Positions 1 to 8,441 of a DNA stretch of 64,000 nucleotides are shown in pieces. Position numbers and translations under genes: made by a program. Each line of letters begins with the position of its first letter. The first letter of the stretch is position 1. The stretch comes from JAFNAG01 sp041501225 (GTDB lineage: Bacteria > Acidobacteriota > UBA6911), in the NCBI GenBank assembly GCA_041501225.1, contig JBGQNR010000006.1, positions 1-64,000 on the forward strand. Direction: 5' to 3'. The notes beneath the pieces were generated by a model. That model was not told the DNA's origin. It ran no database searches and was given only the letters and a program-made list of their open reading frames with translations.

Positions 1-486
1 GAAGGAAACAAGCGTCCCGGGGAGAATTGGGACAAGCAGCGCAACGAAATATCGATCCCGTATGAAGAACGCGCGGCACAGGCAGTTCGACAGATTGAGG
101 AAGACTACCGCCATCGGAAGGATGAACAGCAACGACTGGGCCTTTCACTGGCGAGGCTATCACCGGCGGGCGCATTCGCGAGCTTTACCACCGAAATGGC
201 GGACACCGGCGTCCGGGCCGAAACCCGTTTCTTGACCCAAGCGGAGCAGTACCGCGGGATGCTGCAAAAGGAGCTGTTCAGCAAGTTCTATCGTGACGTG
301 CTTCCCCAGGGCGTGAGCATGGGAATGCGCGGCGCCATCAACATAGCGCAACTTCCCGAATTTCGCATGCCGAAGGAGCGCGCAGGCAGCAGCCTGCAAG
401 CGGCCGACCTTGTGGTTCTGCTGCTCTGGTTCCTGCTTTCGGCCAGCCTCACTTATGTTGCGCTCGCCCGCTACGACGTGAGGTAG
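1..486 (+). CDS. ABC-2 type transporter permease, C-terminal part (DUF3526-like)
   Basis: The frame is open from base 1, so the N-terminus lies outside the window; about 161 codons remain. The visible part has a charged extracytoplasmic-type region, then one hydrophobic segment (ADLVVLLLWFLLSASLTYVA), and ends in RYDVR. The next two genes end in closely similar tails (TDVRPL and RYDVR), which marks the three as paralogues. Members of this family are membrane subunits of ABC exporters and need an ATPase subunit; none is visible here, so it is probably encoded upstream. Substrate unknown. Family assignment is by resemblance to the following complete permeases. Confidence 0.75.
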   Translation, partial: EGNKRPGENWDKQRNEISIPYEERAAQAVRQIEEDYRHRKDEQQRLGLSLARLSPAGAFASFTTEMADTGVRAETRFLTQAEQYRGMLQKELFSKFYRDVLPQGVSMGMRGAINIAQLPEFRMPKERAGSSLQAADLVVLLLWFLLSASLTYVALARYDVR

Positions 487-643
487 AAGCTACGATGGGT
501 GAGAGCAACGCGCATGGGCAAAGTGCTATGAGCCGGACTGGATTTACCTCCACGACTCAAAGACTCTGAGACACCACCAAATCCCAGGTGTTGTTAGACC
601 CTTTGCGTGCTTGCGGTTTCAGACGGTGCCCTTGGAGTGCCCC

Positions 644-2200
644 TTGATTTGGACGATTGCCCGAAAACAGCTGCTTACCAGCATCCTCACCTACAAATTC
701 GTCATCGGCTTTGTCCTCTGCCAGGTGCTTTTTTCGCTGAGCGCCGTGGTCCTCACCCGCGATTATGAAGAGCGGCTGGCTGCCTTCAATTCGGCGGTGA
801 GCCTGCACACGAGGCAGCTCCAGCAGGCAAAAGTCTACTCGGATGTGGCGGTCACGATCGACCGGCGGCCTTTCCTGCTCAGCCCCTTGTGCGAAGGCTT
901 CGATAAACGGTTCGCCGGGTCCGTGAACATTTCTTATACAGGCATTCCGACGATCAGCGTGGGGCAGACCGAAAAGAACCCGCTCATGGCGGCTCTGAGC
1001 TCTATCGACCTGGTTGCAGTGGTGCAGATCGTGCTCGGCTTGCTTGTCCTGCTGTTTGCCTATGATGTGGTTTCGGGCGAGCGGGAGCAGGGGACTCTGG
1101 CTCAAGCTCTCGCCAACTCGGTGCCGAGGAGCGCCATTCTGGCGGGGCAATATCTTGGCGGGATGCTGACCATTCTGCCCGTGTTTCTTACCGGCATAGG
1201 ACTGGCCGTTCTGATCCTGAGTACCTCCCGCTCGGTTTCACTTTCCGCAGGCGCCTGGTTTCTTCTCGGTTTGATCGTTTGGTTGTCAGTGCTTTATATC
1301 TCGGTGCTTTTCCTTGCAGGCATGCTCATTTCGACTATAACCAGAAAAGCTTCCACTTCCCTGATCATGGTCCTCTTTATTTGGGTTTTCTTCGTGATAT
1401 TGCTGCCGCATGGCTCGGCCCAACTCGCCTATAACCTTCGGCCGATTGGCGCCAAATCTGTGGTGGACCAACGCGCGCGCGACCTGCAAACAGAGCTGTG
1501 GAAGCGCTTGCAGGAATATGCAAGCCAGCATCCGCAGCCGATCCACCGGTGGGAGTTCATCAAGCACAGGAACGTTTATACCGGCAGTATCCCCTACCCC
1601 ATCAGGATTTACTATGCACCCAGGGAGGTCATGCTTTGGGAGCTCGAAGGTCTGAAGTACTGTCTGAGGCTCGACATGGAGTTTGCGGAAAAGACCTACG
1701 GCCTGTACCGCGATTATGAGCTGGCCGCAGCATCGCAGGCTTCTCTGGCCCGCGCTATCGCGTGCCTTTCTCCCGCCTGGGTTTACTACCATGGGGCATC
1801 CGTGCTTGCAGGCACCGACTCAGGAAGCTTCATGAGCTTTTTGGAGCAGTCCAGACGCTATCGCAGGGACCTGATCCAATATGTTCAGAACAAAGGCGGC
1901 CTGTACTCTGCCGCCTACTTCACGCGAATCGACGTCGACAAGGTCCCCACAACGCAAGAGCTGGACATGCTGAAATCCAGCCGGGGGCAGCGCGCCGTCG
2001 ATGAGTTGATCGGGCGCGGCTGGGACGCCGTCCCATCTCTGGACCTGCATGACATGCCCAATTGGGACTTCGCATCCGATTCTCTCCCCGCGCGGATAGT
2101 GGCGGCGCTCCCCGCTGCCGGCATTCTGCTGTTTCTCAACCTGGTGCTCTTTCTTGCCGCCCACGTCGCCCTGTCGAGAACGGACGTGAGGCCGCTTTAG
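644..2200 (+). CDS. ABC-2 type transporter permease (DUF3526-like)
   Basis: Integral membrane subunit of an ABC exporter. I place the start at a TTG at 644, which gives MIWTIARKQLLTS; a GGAG at 634-637 stands 6 nt upstream, and this N-terminus fits the family better than the in-frame TTG at 611. The protein is about 518 aa. It has a first membrane helix at about residues 15-37, a large extracytoplasmic domain interrupted by a central block of helices (around LVAVVQIVLGLLVLLFAYDV and onward) followed by SGEREQGTLAQAL, the usual cytoplasmic loop of ABC-2 permeases, and a final helix before the tail TDVRPL. It lies between two paralogues on the same strand. No substrate can be named. Confidence 0.85.
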   Translation: MIWTIARKQLLTSILTYKFVIGFVLCQVLFSLSAVVLTRDYEERLAAFNSAVSLHTRQLQQAKVYSDVAVTIDRRPFLLSPLCEGFDKRFAGSVNISYTGIPTISVGQTEKNPLMAALSSIDLVAVVQIVLGLLVLLFAYDVVSGEREQGTLAQALANSVPRSAILAGQYLGGMLTILPVFLTGIGLAVLILSTSRSVSLSAGAWFLLGLIVWLSVLYISVLFLAGMLISTITRKASTSLIMVLFIWVFFVILLPHGSAQLAYNLRPIGAKSVVDQRARDLQTELWKRLQEYASQHPQPIHRWEFIKHRNVYTGSIPYPIRIYYAPREVMLWELEGLKYCLRLDMEFAEKTYGLYRDYELAAASQASLARAIACLSPAWVYYHGASVLAGTDSGSFMSFLEQSRRYRRDLIQYVQNKGGLYSAAYFTRIDVDKVPTTQELDMLKSSRGQRAVDELIGRGWDAVPSLDLHDMPNWDFASDSLPARIVAALPAAGILLFLNLVLFLAAHVALSRTDVRPL

Positions 2201-2247
2201 AGGTGCCGTCTCGATGCTTTGGGAGATCATTAAAAAGGAAGTGCGCG

Positions 2248-3615
2248 ATGAGCCTCAGGCTGCTGCTGTCTTTTCTTCTGGTCCTCATTCTGATGGCTGC
2301 GAACGCCCTCCTGTTTCAGGCGGAATATAGGCGTCAGCTGGCGGATTACAGCCAGGATGTAAGCCGCAATCTGGCGGCCCTGGCGCGAAACGCCTCCTCC
2401 GGCTATCCACTCTTCACGGCTTTCAGCTGGGGCCAGGGCGACCAGTTGATCTACCGGCGTCCAAACCCGCTCAGTTTCGTAGCCGAGGGGCATGACAAGG
2501 ACCTGCCGAACGCATTCCAGGTCAACGCATTCAATCTCGGGGCCCCGAAGTTCACCTTGAGAGGGAATCCGCTTCTCTGGCGGTTCGACAGTTTGGACTG
2601 GGCTTTCATCGTGACGGTCCTGCTCAGCTTCACCGCCATCGTGCTCGTTTATGACGGCATCAACGGAGAGAAGCAACGCGGTACGCTGCGTTTGATTATG
2701 TCCCAGCCCGTCTCGCGAGCGACAATTCTGCTGGGGAAATATCTAAGTGCCGTAATCGTGCTGATCATGCCCTTGACGGTGGGAGTTCTGCTGAACCTGC
2801 TGATGGTCGGCCTCGGCGGCGCTGTGCAACTCGACATGGCCTTCTGGTGGAGAGTGGGTATCAGCTTCTTGCTGAGTCTGGTCTATATTTCCGTTTTCGT
2901 ACTGCTCGGTCTGTTTCTTTCGGCGCGCAGCAAGACCCCGGTTGTGTCGCTCGTTACCGGGCTTCTCGTCTGGGTTTTTCTGATCATCGTGGTCCCGGCT
3001 GCGGGAAATCTGATTGCTCGTGGCTTCGCCCGCATACCGCCGGAGGACCGGGTTGAGGAAGATGCTCAGCGTGCCTATGACGAGGCAGCCGCGGCATACA
3101 ATCAGCGCCATCCGCACCCGGATAACTGGATCATGAGCGGCAGGTGGTCTCCCGGTGAACCACTGCTGCGCGCGTTTGAAGCCCATCAGGCATCAGACCG
3201 CGTCTTCCAGGCGTACCAGGACAGCAAGGTGTCTCAAATCAAGTTGGGGCGGATGGTTGCGACATTCTCGCCCGCAGGTCTCCTGGCCCAAGCGCTGGAA
3301 AATACGGTCGGATGCGGAATCAATCATTACGAATTCTTTCTGAAATCGGCGCGTCGCTATCAACAGGAACTGGCGAGCTACGTCGATCGGAAGTATCCGC
3401 TGGACAAAGTGAGCCCCTTGAACCGGGAAACTACCGATCCGGTGATCGCGCGCATGAAACTCGATTTTGAATCCATCCCGAAATTTGAAGACCGGCCGGC
3501 ACCGGCCTCAGAAGCGGCCGGCCCCGTGCTGCGCGGCGCTGCGATTCTTTCCCTGATCAACGTCGTGCTGTTTGCGGCCGCTTTCGTTTCCTTCCTGCGC
3601 TACGATGTCCGGTAA
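2248..3615 (+). CDS. ABC-2 type transporter permease, probable frameshift at the N-terminus
   Basis: Third ABC-2 permease in the row, about 455 aa from ATG 2248 (AAGGA at 2235-2239). It has the family signature NGEKQRGTLRLIMSQPVSR after the first central helix and ends in FLRYDVR. The start is suspicious. An ATG at 2214, with AGAGGTG at 2199-2205, encodes MLWEIIKKEVRD in another frame, which is the expected family N-terminus (compare MIWTIARKQLLT in the gene before). The downstream frame then resumes with MSLRLLLSF, where the paralogue has ILTYKFVIGF. A small deletion near 2250 would explain this. Either the gene is a recent pseudogene, or it is expressed from 2248 without its first dozen residues, or the base call is wrong. 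Confidence 0.8.
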   Translation: MSLRLLLSFLLVLILMAANALLFQAEYRRQLADYSQDVSRNLAALARNASSGYPLFTAFSWGQGDQLIYRRPNPLSFVAEGHDKDLPNAFQVNAFNLGAPKFTLRGNPLLWRFDSLDWAFIVTVLLSFTAIVLVYDGINGEKQRGTLRLIMSQPVSRATILLGKYLSAVIVLIMPLTVGVLLNLLMVGLGGAVQLDMAFWWRVGISFLLSLVYISVFVLLGLFLSARSKTPVVSLVTGLLVWVFLIIVVPAAGNLIARGFARIPPEDRVEEDAQRAYDEAAAAYNQRHPHPDNWIMSGRWSPGEPLLRAFEAHQASDRVFQAYQDSKVSQIKLGRMVATFSPAGLLAQALENTVGCGINHYEFFLKSARRYQQELASYVDRKYPLDKVSPLNRETTDPVIARMKLDFESIPKFEDRPAPASEAAGPVLRGAAILSLINVVLFAAAFVSFLRYDVR

Positions 3616-3643
3616 ACCGGACTTTCGACCTCCGATCAAAAGC

Positions 3644-3733
3644 AGGAGCCAGGAGTCAGGACGAAGATGCGGCCTATTTGTGCAAAACGTGGTGCGAACG
3701 CATTCGCCGCTTTTCTCCTGACTCCTGACTCCT
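3644..3733. repeat. Imperfect 18-bp inverted repeat between convergent genes
   Basis: Arms at 3644-3661 (AGGAGCCAGGAGTCAGGA) and 3716-3733 (TCCTGACTCCTGACTCCT) pair with one mismatch. The element lies between the last permease (+) and the response regulator (-), where it could end transcription from both sides. Related, more degenerate sequence with the same CAAAAGCAGGA and CTGACTCCTTG modules occurs at 5206-5312. Confidence 0.65.
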
Positions 3734-3805
3734 TGTCGCGTGAACAAATTCGTATTTGGAGTCTCGCTTTCAATCAGATAATCGGAGGTCTGAGGTCGGG
3801 AGTGG

Positions 3806-5197
3806 TCACTCCTCGTCCGCACCGCCAAGGTTGTACTCGCGCATCTTATTGAAGAGGGTCTTGCGGCTGATGCCCAGGCTTTCTGCCGTGGCCGTTCGGT
3901 TGTGGCGGTTTTGGGCCAGGCGCGAGAGGATCAGCATCCTTTCCAGACGTTCCGTCGCCTCTCTGACCGCGTCGGCGAGCTTGATCGTATCGTATTCCGC
4001 GCCGGTTTCGGGCTCCCGATCCGGAGATTCTCCGCGGATGCGAGGCGGCAGGTCTGACGGCATCAGCGCGTCGCTGTCGCAAAGGATCATGGCACGGCAC
4101 AGCGTATTCTCCAATTCGCGCACATTTCCGGGCCAGTCGTAGTGGAGCAGTTGCTGGCGCGCTGCCGGGGTCACCGACTTGACATGCAGCTTCAGCTCGC
4201 GCCGGAACCGTTCGAGCAGGTGGTCGATCAGCAAGGGCAGATCTTCGCGCCGTTCCCGGAGCGGAGGCAGCTTGATGGTAACGACGTTGATGCGCCAGTA
4301 CAGATCTTCGCGAAACTCGCCCGTGCGCACGCCCCGCTCCAAATCCTTGTTGGTAGCCGCGATGACCCTGACATTGACGGGAACAGCCTGGCGTCCACCC
4401 ACGCGCGTTACTTCACGCTCCTGCAAGGCACGCAACAGCTTGGCCTGAGCCTCGGGAGATAGATCCCCCACTTCATCGAGAAAGAGCGAACCGCCGGCAG
4501 CCAGCTCGAATCGCCCCGGCCTGCTCTCCCGGGCGCCGGTGAAGGCGCCTTTTTCGTGTCCGAAGAACTCGGCCTCGATCAAATCCTTGGGAATCGCGCT
4601 GCAATTCACGGCCAGGAACGGGCCGGTGGCACGCTTGCTGCGGCGGTGAAGCGCACGGGCTACCAGCTCCTTGCCGGTGCCCGATTCGCCGGTAATGAGG
4701 ACCGTGGCGTCGACGCCGGCAACTTTTGCCATGACGCGAAAAACTTCGCGCATGGGAGGGCTGATGCCGACGATCTCGTTGAAGCCGTAGCGCGCTTCGA
4801 GCTCCGTCCGCAGATCCTCGAGTTCAGCATTCATACGGCGCATCTGCAGGGCACGTTCGACAATCAACAGCATTTCATCGTTGTCAAAAGGTTTGGCCAG
4901 ATAATCGAAGGCGCCGAGACGCATGGCTTCGACCGCGGAACGGATCGTTCCATAGGCCGTCATCATGATACAGTCCGCCTGCGGAGCGCGCTCGAGCAGC
5001 TTCCGTAATACCTCCATGCCGCCCATACCCGGCAGGCTGATGTCGAGCAGAACGATGCCGGGTTGGAACTCGGGCTGGAGCGCGAGCGCCTCCTCGCCGG
5101 AATTCGCCTCTTTTACCACGTGGCCGTGCTCGGCGAGCAGAACCGCGAGGATGCGACGGATCTGCTTCTCATCGTCAACAATCAGAATGCGACTCAT
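3806..5197 (-). CDS. Sigma-54-dependent response regulator (NtrC/DctD-type)
   Basis: Activator of sigma-54 promoters, 463 aa. Residues 1-120 are a receiver with the acidic pair in VDDE and the likely phosphorylated Asp in LLDISLPG. Residues about 140-370 form the AAA+ domain with Walker A GESGTGKE, the sigma-54-contacting GAFTGA loop, and the conserved NVRVIAATNKDLE. The C-terminus carries a Fis-type helix-turn-helix (TATAESLGISRKTLFNKM). The start follows GGAGGT at good spacing. The histidine kinase gene lies directly upstream on the same strand (176-bp gap), so the two are a two-component pair. Its original target may be the TRAP transporter whose remnant lies just beyond the kinase gene; this is inferred from position and from the known DctB/DctD-DctPQM pairing. 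Confidence 0.93.
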   Translation of the reverse strand: MSRILIVDDEKQIRRILAVLLAEHGHVVKEANSGEEALALQPEFQPGIVLLDISLPGMGGMEVLRKLLERAPQADCIMMTAYGTIRSAVEAMRLGAFDYLAKPFDNDEMLLIVERALQMRRMNAELEDLRTELEARYGFNEIVGISPPMREVFRVMAKVAGVDATVLITGESGTGKELVARALHRRSKRATGPFLAVNCSAIPKDLIEAEFFGHEKGAFTGARESRPGRFELAAGGSLFLDEVGDLSPEAQAKLLRALQEREVTRVGGRQAVPVNVRVIAATNKDLERGVRTGEFREDLYWRINVVTIKLPPLRERREDLPLLIDHLLERFRRELKLHVKSVTPAARQQLLHYDWPGNVRELENTLCRAMILCDSDALMPSDLPPRIRGESPDREPETGAEYDTIKLADAVREATERLERMLILSRLAQNRHNRTATAESLGISRKTLFNKMREYNLGGADEE

Positions 5198-5205
5198 TGC
5201 GGACC

Positions 5206-5312
5206 TCCGACTTCCGACCTCAAAAGCAGGAATGTGGCGCCTTGTGAGACGAGGCGGTAGGAGTCAGAGTCACGAAACCGCAGCTCTATTCTTTCTGCTG
5301 ACTCCTTGCGCA
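5206..5312. repeat. Degenerate second copy of the 3644-3733 intergenic repeat
   Basis: This spacer between regulator and kinase genes contains CTTCCGACCTCAAAAGCAGGA and, about 60 bases on, GTAGGAGTCAGAGTCACG and CTGCTGACTCCTTGCGC. These modules appear in the same order in the spacer at 3627-3743. It may be transcribed between the two genes of the pair. Function unknown. Confidence 0.45.
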
Positions 5313-5372
5313 TAAGGCCATCCTGTTTGGAAACACCCGACGCTCAACCGTCACCTCGGCCGGAGGTCGATT

Positions 5373-6683
5373 CTATAGGAGCGGAAAGCGCAGAGTGACC
5401 ACCGTGCCTTTGCCGATCTCGCTGTGAAGATCGATCTCCCCTTCGTGCTGGTGAACGATTCCATGGCAGACGGACAATCCCAAACCTGTCCCATCACGTT
5501 TGGTCGTGAAAAACGGGTCGAACACCTTGTCCAGGTTCTCGGACGGGATTCCTGCGCCGGTGTCGCTGATCCTGATCTGAACCCAGCGGCCCGCGACGGG
5601 AGACATTTCCGAACTCCACTCCTCGAGGCTCGTTTCGAGCCGTCCTCCGCCGGTCATTGCCTGCAGGGCATTCAATAAGAGATTGAGAAAGACCTGCTTG
5701 ATCTGCCCGATGTCGCCCATGATCTGGAATCGATGACCTGCCGGCGGACGCGTCACCTCAACCCCCTGGCGTTGTGCCTGGGCATTGACGAGGAGGAGCG
5801 ACTGCTCGAGTACATCGCGAATGTCGAAGGGTTCCGATGCCATCTCTCCAAGGCGAGTCAGGCTGAGCAGGCCGTTCACAGTGCGGTCGATCCGATCGAC
5901 TTCGGCCAGGAGCTCCTGGAGCAGGACCCCCTTCGGATTGGATTGCTGGTAATCCTGCAATGCATACTGAATCGTGGATCGGATGGCGGTGAGAGGGTTT
6001 CGGATTTCATGGGCCACTCCCGCGGCCAGCTGGCCGGCCGCGGCCAGCCGTTCAGCCCGGTAAATGCGCCGCAAGCGCTCGCGTTGTTCGCGGTACAGGT
6101 AGGCGTTTTCGAACGCCAGGCCGGCCTGTCCAGCCAGCAGTTGCAGCAGCTCGAGATCGTGAGCGGTCAAGTCCCAGCCGGTCTTTTCGGATCCCAGCAT
6201 GATAATGCCGGTTAGCCGGTTGAGCGAGATCAGCGGCACGCAAATGCGGATCTGCAGCCGGGTGAGCAGTTCCTGCTCGGAATCGCTCAGAAACTCGTAC
6301 ACGCCGGGCGTTCGGGGCACGATCAGGCACGTTTCATTGATGAGCAGCCATTTGGCCAGACGCCCGTGCCTGCGGAGCGAAGCGTACTTTCCCAATTCAT
6401 CCGCATCGGAGCCGAGGCTGAAAGTGGGCTTGAACATGCCTCGCTCCGGGTCGAGCTGCAGGATGAGAATCCGCTCACATGCGAACAACTCCATCAGCCG
6501 CGCGGCAATGCTTGCCTGGAGCGCTTCCGGGTCAACGATGAGCAGCAACGAGCGATTGAAATCCTGAACGGCCTGGCGCTCGACCGGCCGCCGATGCCCG
6601 AACCCCGCAGAAAATCGACTCAATTTTTGCCCCATAATCTCATGCCAGCGGGAGGCGCTGCCCGCTCTCAGAGTATAAACCAT
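5373..6683 (-). CDS. Soluble sensor histidine kinase with GAF domain
   Basis: Partner kinase of the sigma-54 regulator downstream, 436 aa, with no membrane helix, so a cytoplasmic sensor. About residues 45-200 resemble a GAF domain. The dimerisation/phosphorylation helix has GVAHEIRNPLTAIRST with the phosphoacceptor His. The ATPase domain shows the N box (QVFLNLLLNALQAM), G1 (ISDTGAGIP) and G2 (DGTGLGLSVCHG). The start is uncertain: ATG 6683 and ATG 6635 (MGQKLSRF) both lack a clear ribosome binding site. The signal sensed is unknown; the adjacent TRAP remnant hints at a small organic acid. Confidence 0.9.
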   Translation of the reverse strand: MVYTLRAGSASRWHEIMGQKLSRFSAGFGHRRPVERQAVQDFNRSLLLIVDPEALQASIAARLMELFACERILILQLDPERGMFKPTFSLGSDADELGKYASLRRHGRLAKWLLINETCLIVPRTPGVYEFLSDSEQELLTRLQIRICVPLISLNRLTGIIMLGSEKTGWDLTAHDLELLQLLAGQAGLAFENAYLYREQRERLRRIYRAERLAAAGQLAAGVAHEIRNPLTAIRSTIQYALQDYQQSNPKGVLLQELLAEVDRIDRTVNGLLSLTRLGEMASEPFDIRDVLEQSLLLVNAQAQRQGVEVTRPPAGHRFQIMGDIGQIKQVFLNLLLNALQAMTGGGRLETSLEEWSSEMSPVAGRWVQIRISDTGAGIPSENLDKVFDPFFTTKRDGTGLGLSVCHGIVHQHEGEIDLHSEIGKGTVVTLRFPLL

Positions 6684-6777
6684 CGCGCAGAGACCCGGCC
6701 AGTCAGATCGCCAAAAACACGGTCTGCGAGGCTATCGTATCTTGGCACGCATGGTTGCAGCGATGGGCTCTTGCCAT

Positions 6778-7331
6778 TTACCGGAACCGCTGAGGCAAAG
6801 CCGCGGACATGAATGGGATGTAGGTGATAAGCAAGACCACGCCCAGGAATACCAGCAGGATTGGGATGATCGAACCGACCACTTCCGGCATGGGTCTGTT
6901 GAAGCGGTACGACGAAAGGTAGAGGTTTATACCCACGGGCGGAGTAAGATATCCCAGTTCCAGGTTGGCCAGGAAGAGATGCCGAGATGGATTGGATCGA
7001 TGCCGAAGGCCACACCGATCGGCAGCATGATCGGCGCCACGACGACGATTGCCGAAAAAATGTCCATCAAGCAGCCGACGATCAGCAGGAAGAAATTGAG
7101 CGCGAGCAGAAAAACCCATTGCGAATGGACGGCGCTCTTGACCCACGTGATCAGAAACGCCGGCACCTGTGCATTGATCAGGTAGCCGGTAAAGCCGAGG
7201 GCAGCTCCAAGGATCATGAGAATGGCGCCCACGAGAAGCCCGCATTCGGTCATCACGCGCGGCAGGTCCTTGGTGATCTTCAAGTCGCGGTAAATAAACG
7301 TCTCGACGACGAATGCGTACAATGCCGGTGG
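6778..7331 (-). pseudogene. TRAP transporter large permease (DctM) remnant, 5'-truncated and frameshifted
   Basis: Homology to the C-terminal third of DctM-type proteins is split over two frames. The upstream frame reads ALYAFVVETFIYRDLK through VVVAPIMLPIGVAFGIDPIHLGI; the sequence then continues in another frame as FLANLELGYLTPPVGINLYL to the stop at 6778. The shift lies near 6976-6982. At the 5' side the homology stops abruptly at 7331, exactly where direct repeat 1 begins, so the first two thirds of the gene are gone. DctM is the membrane channel subunit of tripartite carboxylate importers; no DctP or DctQ gene is in the window. The gene is certainly non-functional. Confidence 0.85.
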
Positions 7332-7484
7332 ATAGTCCGAATTGACTGCATTTCGGATCGCTGCCTGGGTGCGGCCGCCGGTCAGGTTCTGAGATAAGAT
7401 CTCATGTCAACTTCGGCCGGGCGCTGCGCGCCTGCGTCACTCGCCCGTCACTCGCCAGCGGGCCCGATTATACCTCAAAATAGG
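7332..7484. repeat. Direct repeat 1 (about 150 bp), border of the mosaic island
   Basis: Aligns without ambiguity to 8582-8723, same orientation, 1250 bp apart, with scattered substitutions and one 10-11-base insertion (near 7441-7451). Shared blocks include ATTGACTGCATTTCGGATCG, GTCAACTTCGGCCGG and ATTATACCTCAAAATAGG (one mismatch). One end abuts the truncated TRAP gene, the other lies 67 bp from an IS91-like transposase stop codon. A terminus of a rolling-circle element is my best guess. Confidence 0.8.
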
Positions 7485-7551
7485 CGCTGGAACTCGAGTT
7501 TTGCGCACACCTCTACCCAAGATGTGCTTTACATGCCGTGAGCTAAGCGAA

Positions 7552-7692
7552 TCACGCTCCGTCTACGTCGAGATCATGAGAGGCGGGAGCAACCGGAGGC
7601 GGTCTCGAAGGCAGGCCGAGGCAGTCCAATATTTTTCTGATTGCATCCGGGAATACCTTCGTGAATGCCAAAAAATACTTCATTTTTAATAC
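7552..7692 (-). mobile_element. IS91-family transposase, C-terminal fragment
   Basis: On the minus strand a frame reads KYFLAFTKVFPDAIRKILDC followed by LGLPSRPPPVAPA and a stop at 7552. This matches the typical C-terminal tail of IS91-family transposases (pattern: I-F-x(5)-IRKILD-LGLPsRPPPiAPAR). Only about 45 codons remain; a stop codon precedes them at the join with the DinB fragment. IS91 elements move by rolling-circle replication and can mobilise adjacent DNA, which fits the mosaic around it. Identification is from remembered family features only. Confidence 0.6.
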
Positions 7693-7694
7693 GT

Positions 7695-7799
7695 TCAACT
7701 AAATTCTGCAAACCCTTCGGGTGCTCCCCGAAGAGCTTTCTGAGTTCTATATGCCAGCGCGGCTAGAAAATGGCGAAGTAATTTTCGTTTCTCGTTCAT
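7695..7799 (-). pseudogene. DinB-like protein, N-terminal fragment
   Basis: A 34-codon frame begins MNEKRKLLRHFLAALAYRTQ, continues with KALRGAPEGFAEF and then stops. This resembles the first helix of DinB/YfiT-like four-helix proteins, where the text normally continues with a GVRTP-type motif and a histidine for metal binding. Here the sequence changes to the IS91 fragment. It starts 12 bp after the P-loop kinase stop codon and is AT-richer than the window, so it probably belonged to the same foreign operon. Confidence 0.5.
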
Positions 7800-7811
7800 G
7801 ATAGCAGGTGT

Positions 7812-8441
7812 TTATAAAGATTCGGCCAACTCATTTATTTTTTGCTTAAAATCAAAATCTGTATTAACGGCTTGGAAATTGTATTTCTTTGCTTCCGCTT
7901 GAATATAATTGCCAAAATGGCTGACCATTTTCGCAATAGCTACAAAAGTGCTTTCGTCTTTCGTGTTCTTAATAACCCAATCGTTCTTAGCTGTGTTTGC
8001 CTGGATACCAGAAACAATATTTTCGATATCGGTTTTATAAAGAAAAAGTATCTTTAACTTATCTTGATTCTCAGAAGTTATTGCCGCATGTAAAAGACGT
8101 GGAAGAATTTGCCACCCCTCTAATATTAAATCGTGCTCGTCCTGTACGGCATACTTAATAAAAGTTTCCACCCCAGGCCAATATGTTTCCGCTTGGCGTA
8201 AATAAAAGTCCACTATCTGTTCTGAAGAATATTTTGTGTAAAAAATATCATTACTATAGTTCGTTTCTTGACGAGCGATACGAAGTGGGAGTTTGGTTTT
8301 ATATTCCTGTTCTGGAATGTAGGGAGTAACTACGGATGTTGCGTGGTCCAACGAAAAATAAGGAAAAGGCTTTTTCTTTGCCAATGTTTCAGCCAAAATA
8401 GTTTTTCCGCCTCGTGGCGGCCCACCAAATAAATAGATCAT
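7812..8441 (-). CDS. P-loop kinase-like ATPase (AT-rich, probably acquired)
   Basis: Intact 209-aa protein with Walker A GGPPRGGKT at residues 6-14, as in small-molecule kinases of the P-loop fold. Further hallmarks are a mid-protein EGWQILPRL segment and ILFLYKTD. Target unknown; 2-phosphoglycerate-kinase-like or adenylate-kinase-like proteins are possible. Base composition is clearly AT-richer than all neighbours and lysine/asparagine use is high, which indicates transfer from a distant low-GC donor. Its ATG overlaps the stop of an XRE-type regulator fragment by ATGA, so the two formed an operon in the donor. It is the only undamaged gene in the repeat-bounded island. Confidence 0.75.
   Translation of the reverse strand: MIYLFGGPPRGGKTILAETLAKKKPFPYFSLDHATSVVTPYIPEQEYKTKLPLRIARQETNYSNDIFYTKYSSEQIVDFYLRQAETYWPGVETFIKYAVQDEHDLILEGWQILPRLLHAAITSENQDKLKILFLYKTDIENIVSGIQANTAKNDWVIKNTKDESTFVAIAKMVSHFGNYIQAEAKKYNFQAVNTDFDFKQKINELAESL

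Noticed and set aside
3644..3743. Short repeats CAGGAGTCAGGAGTCAGG considered as a CRISPR or tandem array
   Set aside because: Only a few units, arranged as an inverted pair rather than evenly spaced repeats with spacers; no cas genes.
6743..6759. Sigma-54-like promoter sequence TGGCAC...TTGCA upstream of the kinase region
   Set aside because: The spacing between GG and GC is 11 instead of 10 bases, and it points along the plus strand into the 3' end of the TRAP remnant, away from the two-component genes.
7501..7689. Plus-strand frame of 62 codons
   Set aside because: It is antisense to the IS91-like transposase tail, which has recognisable family text.
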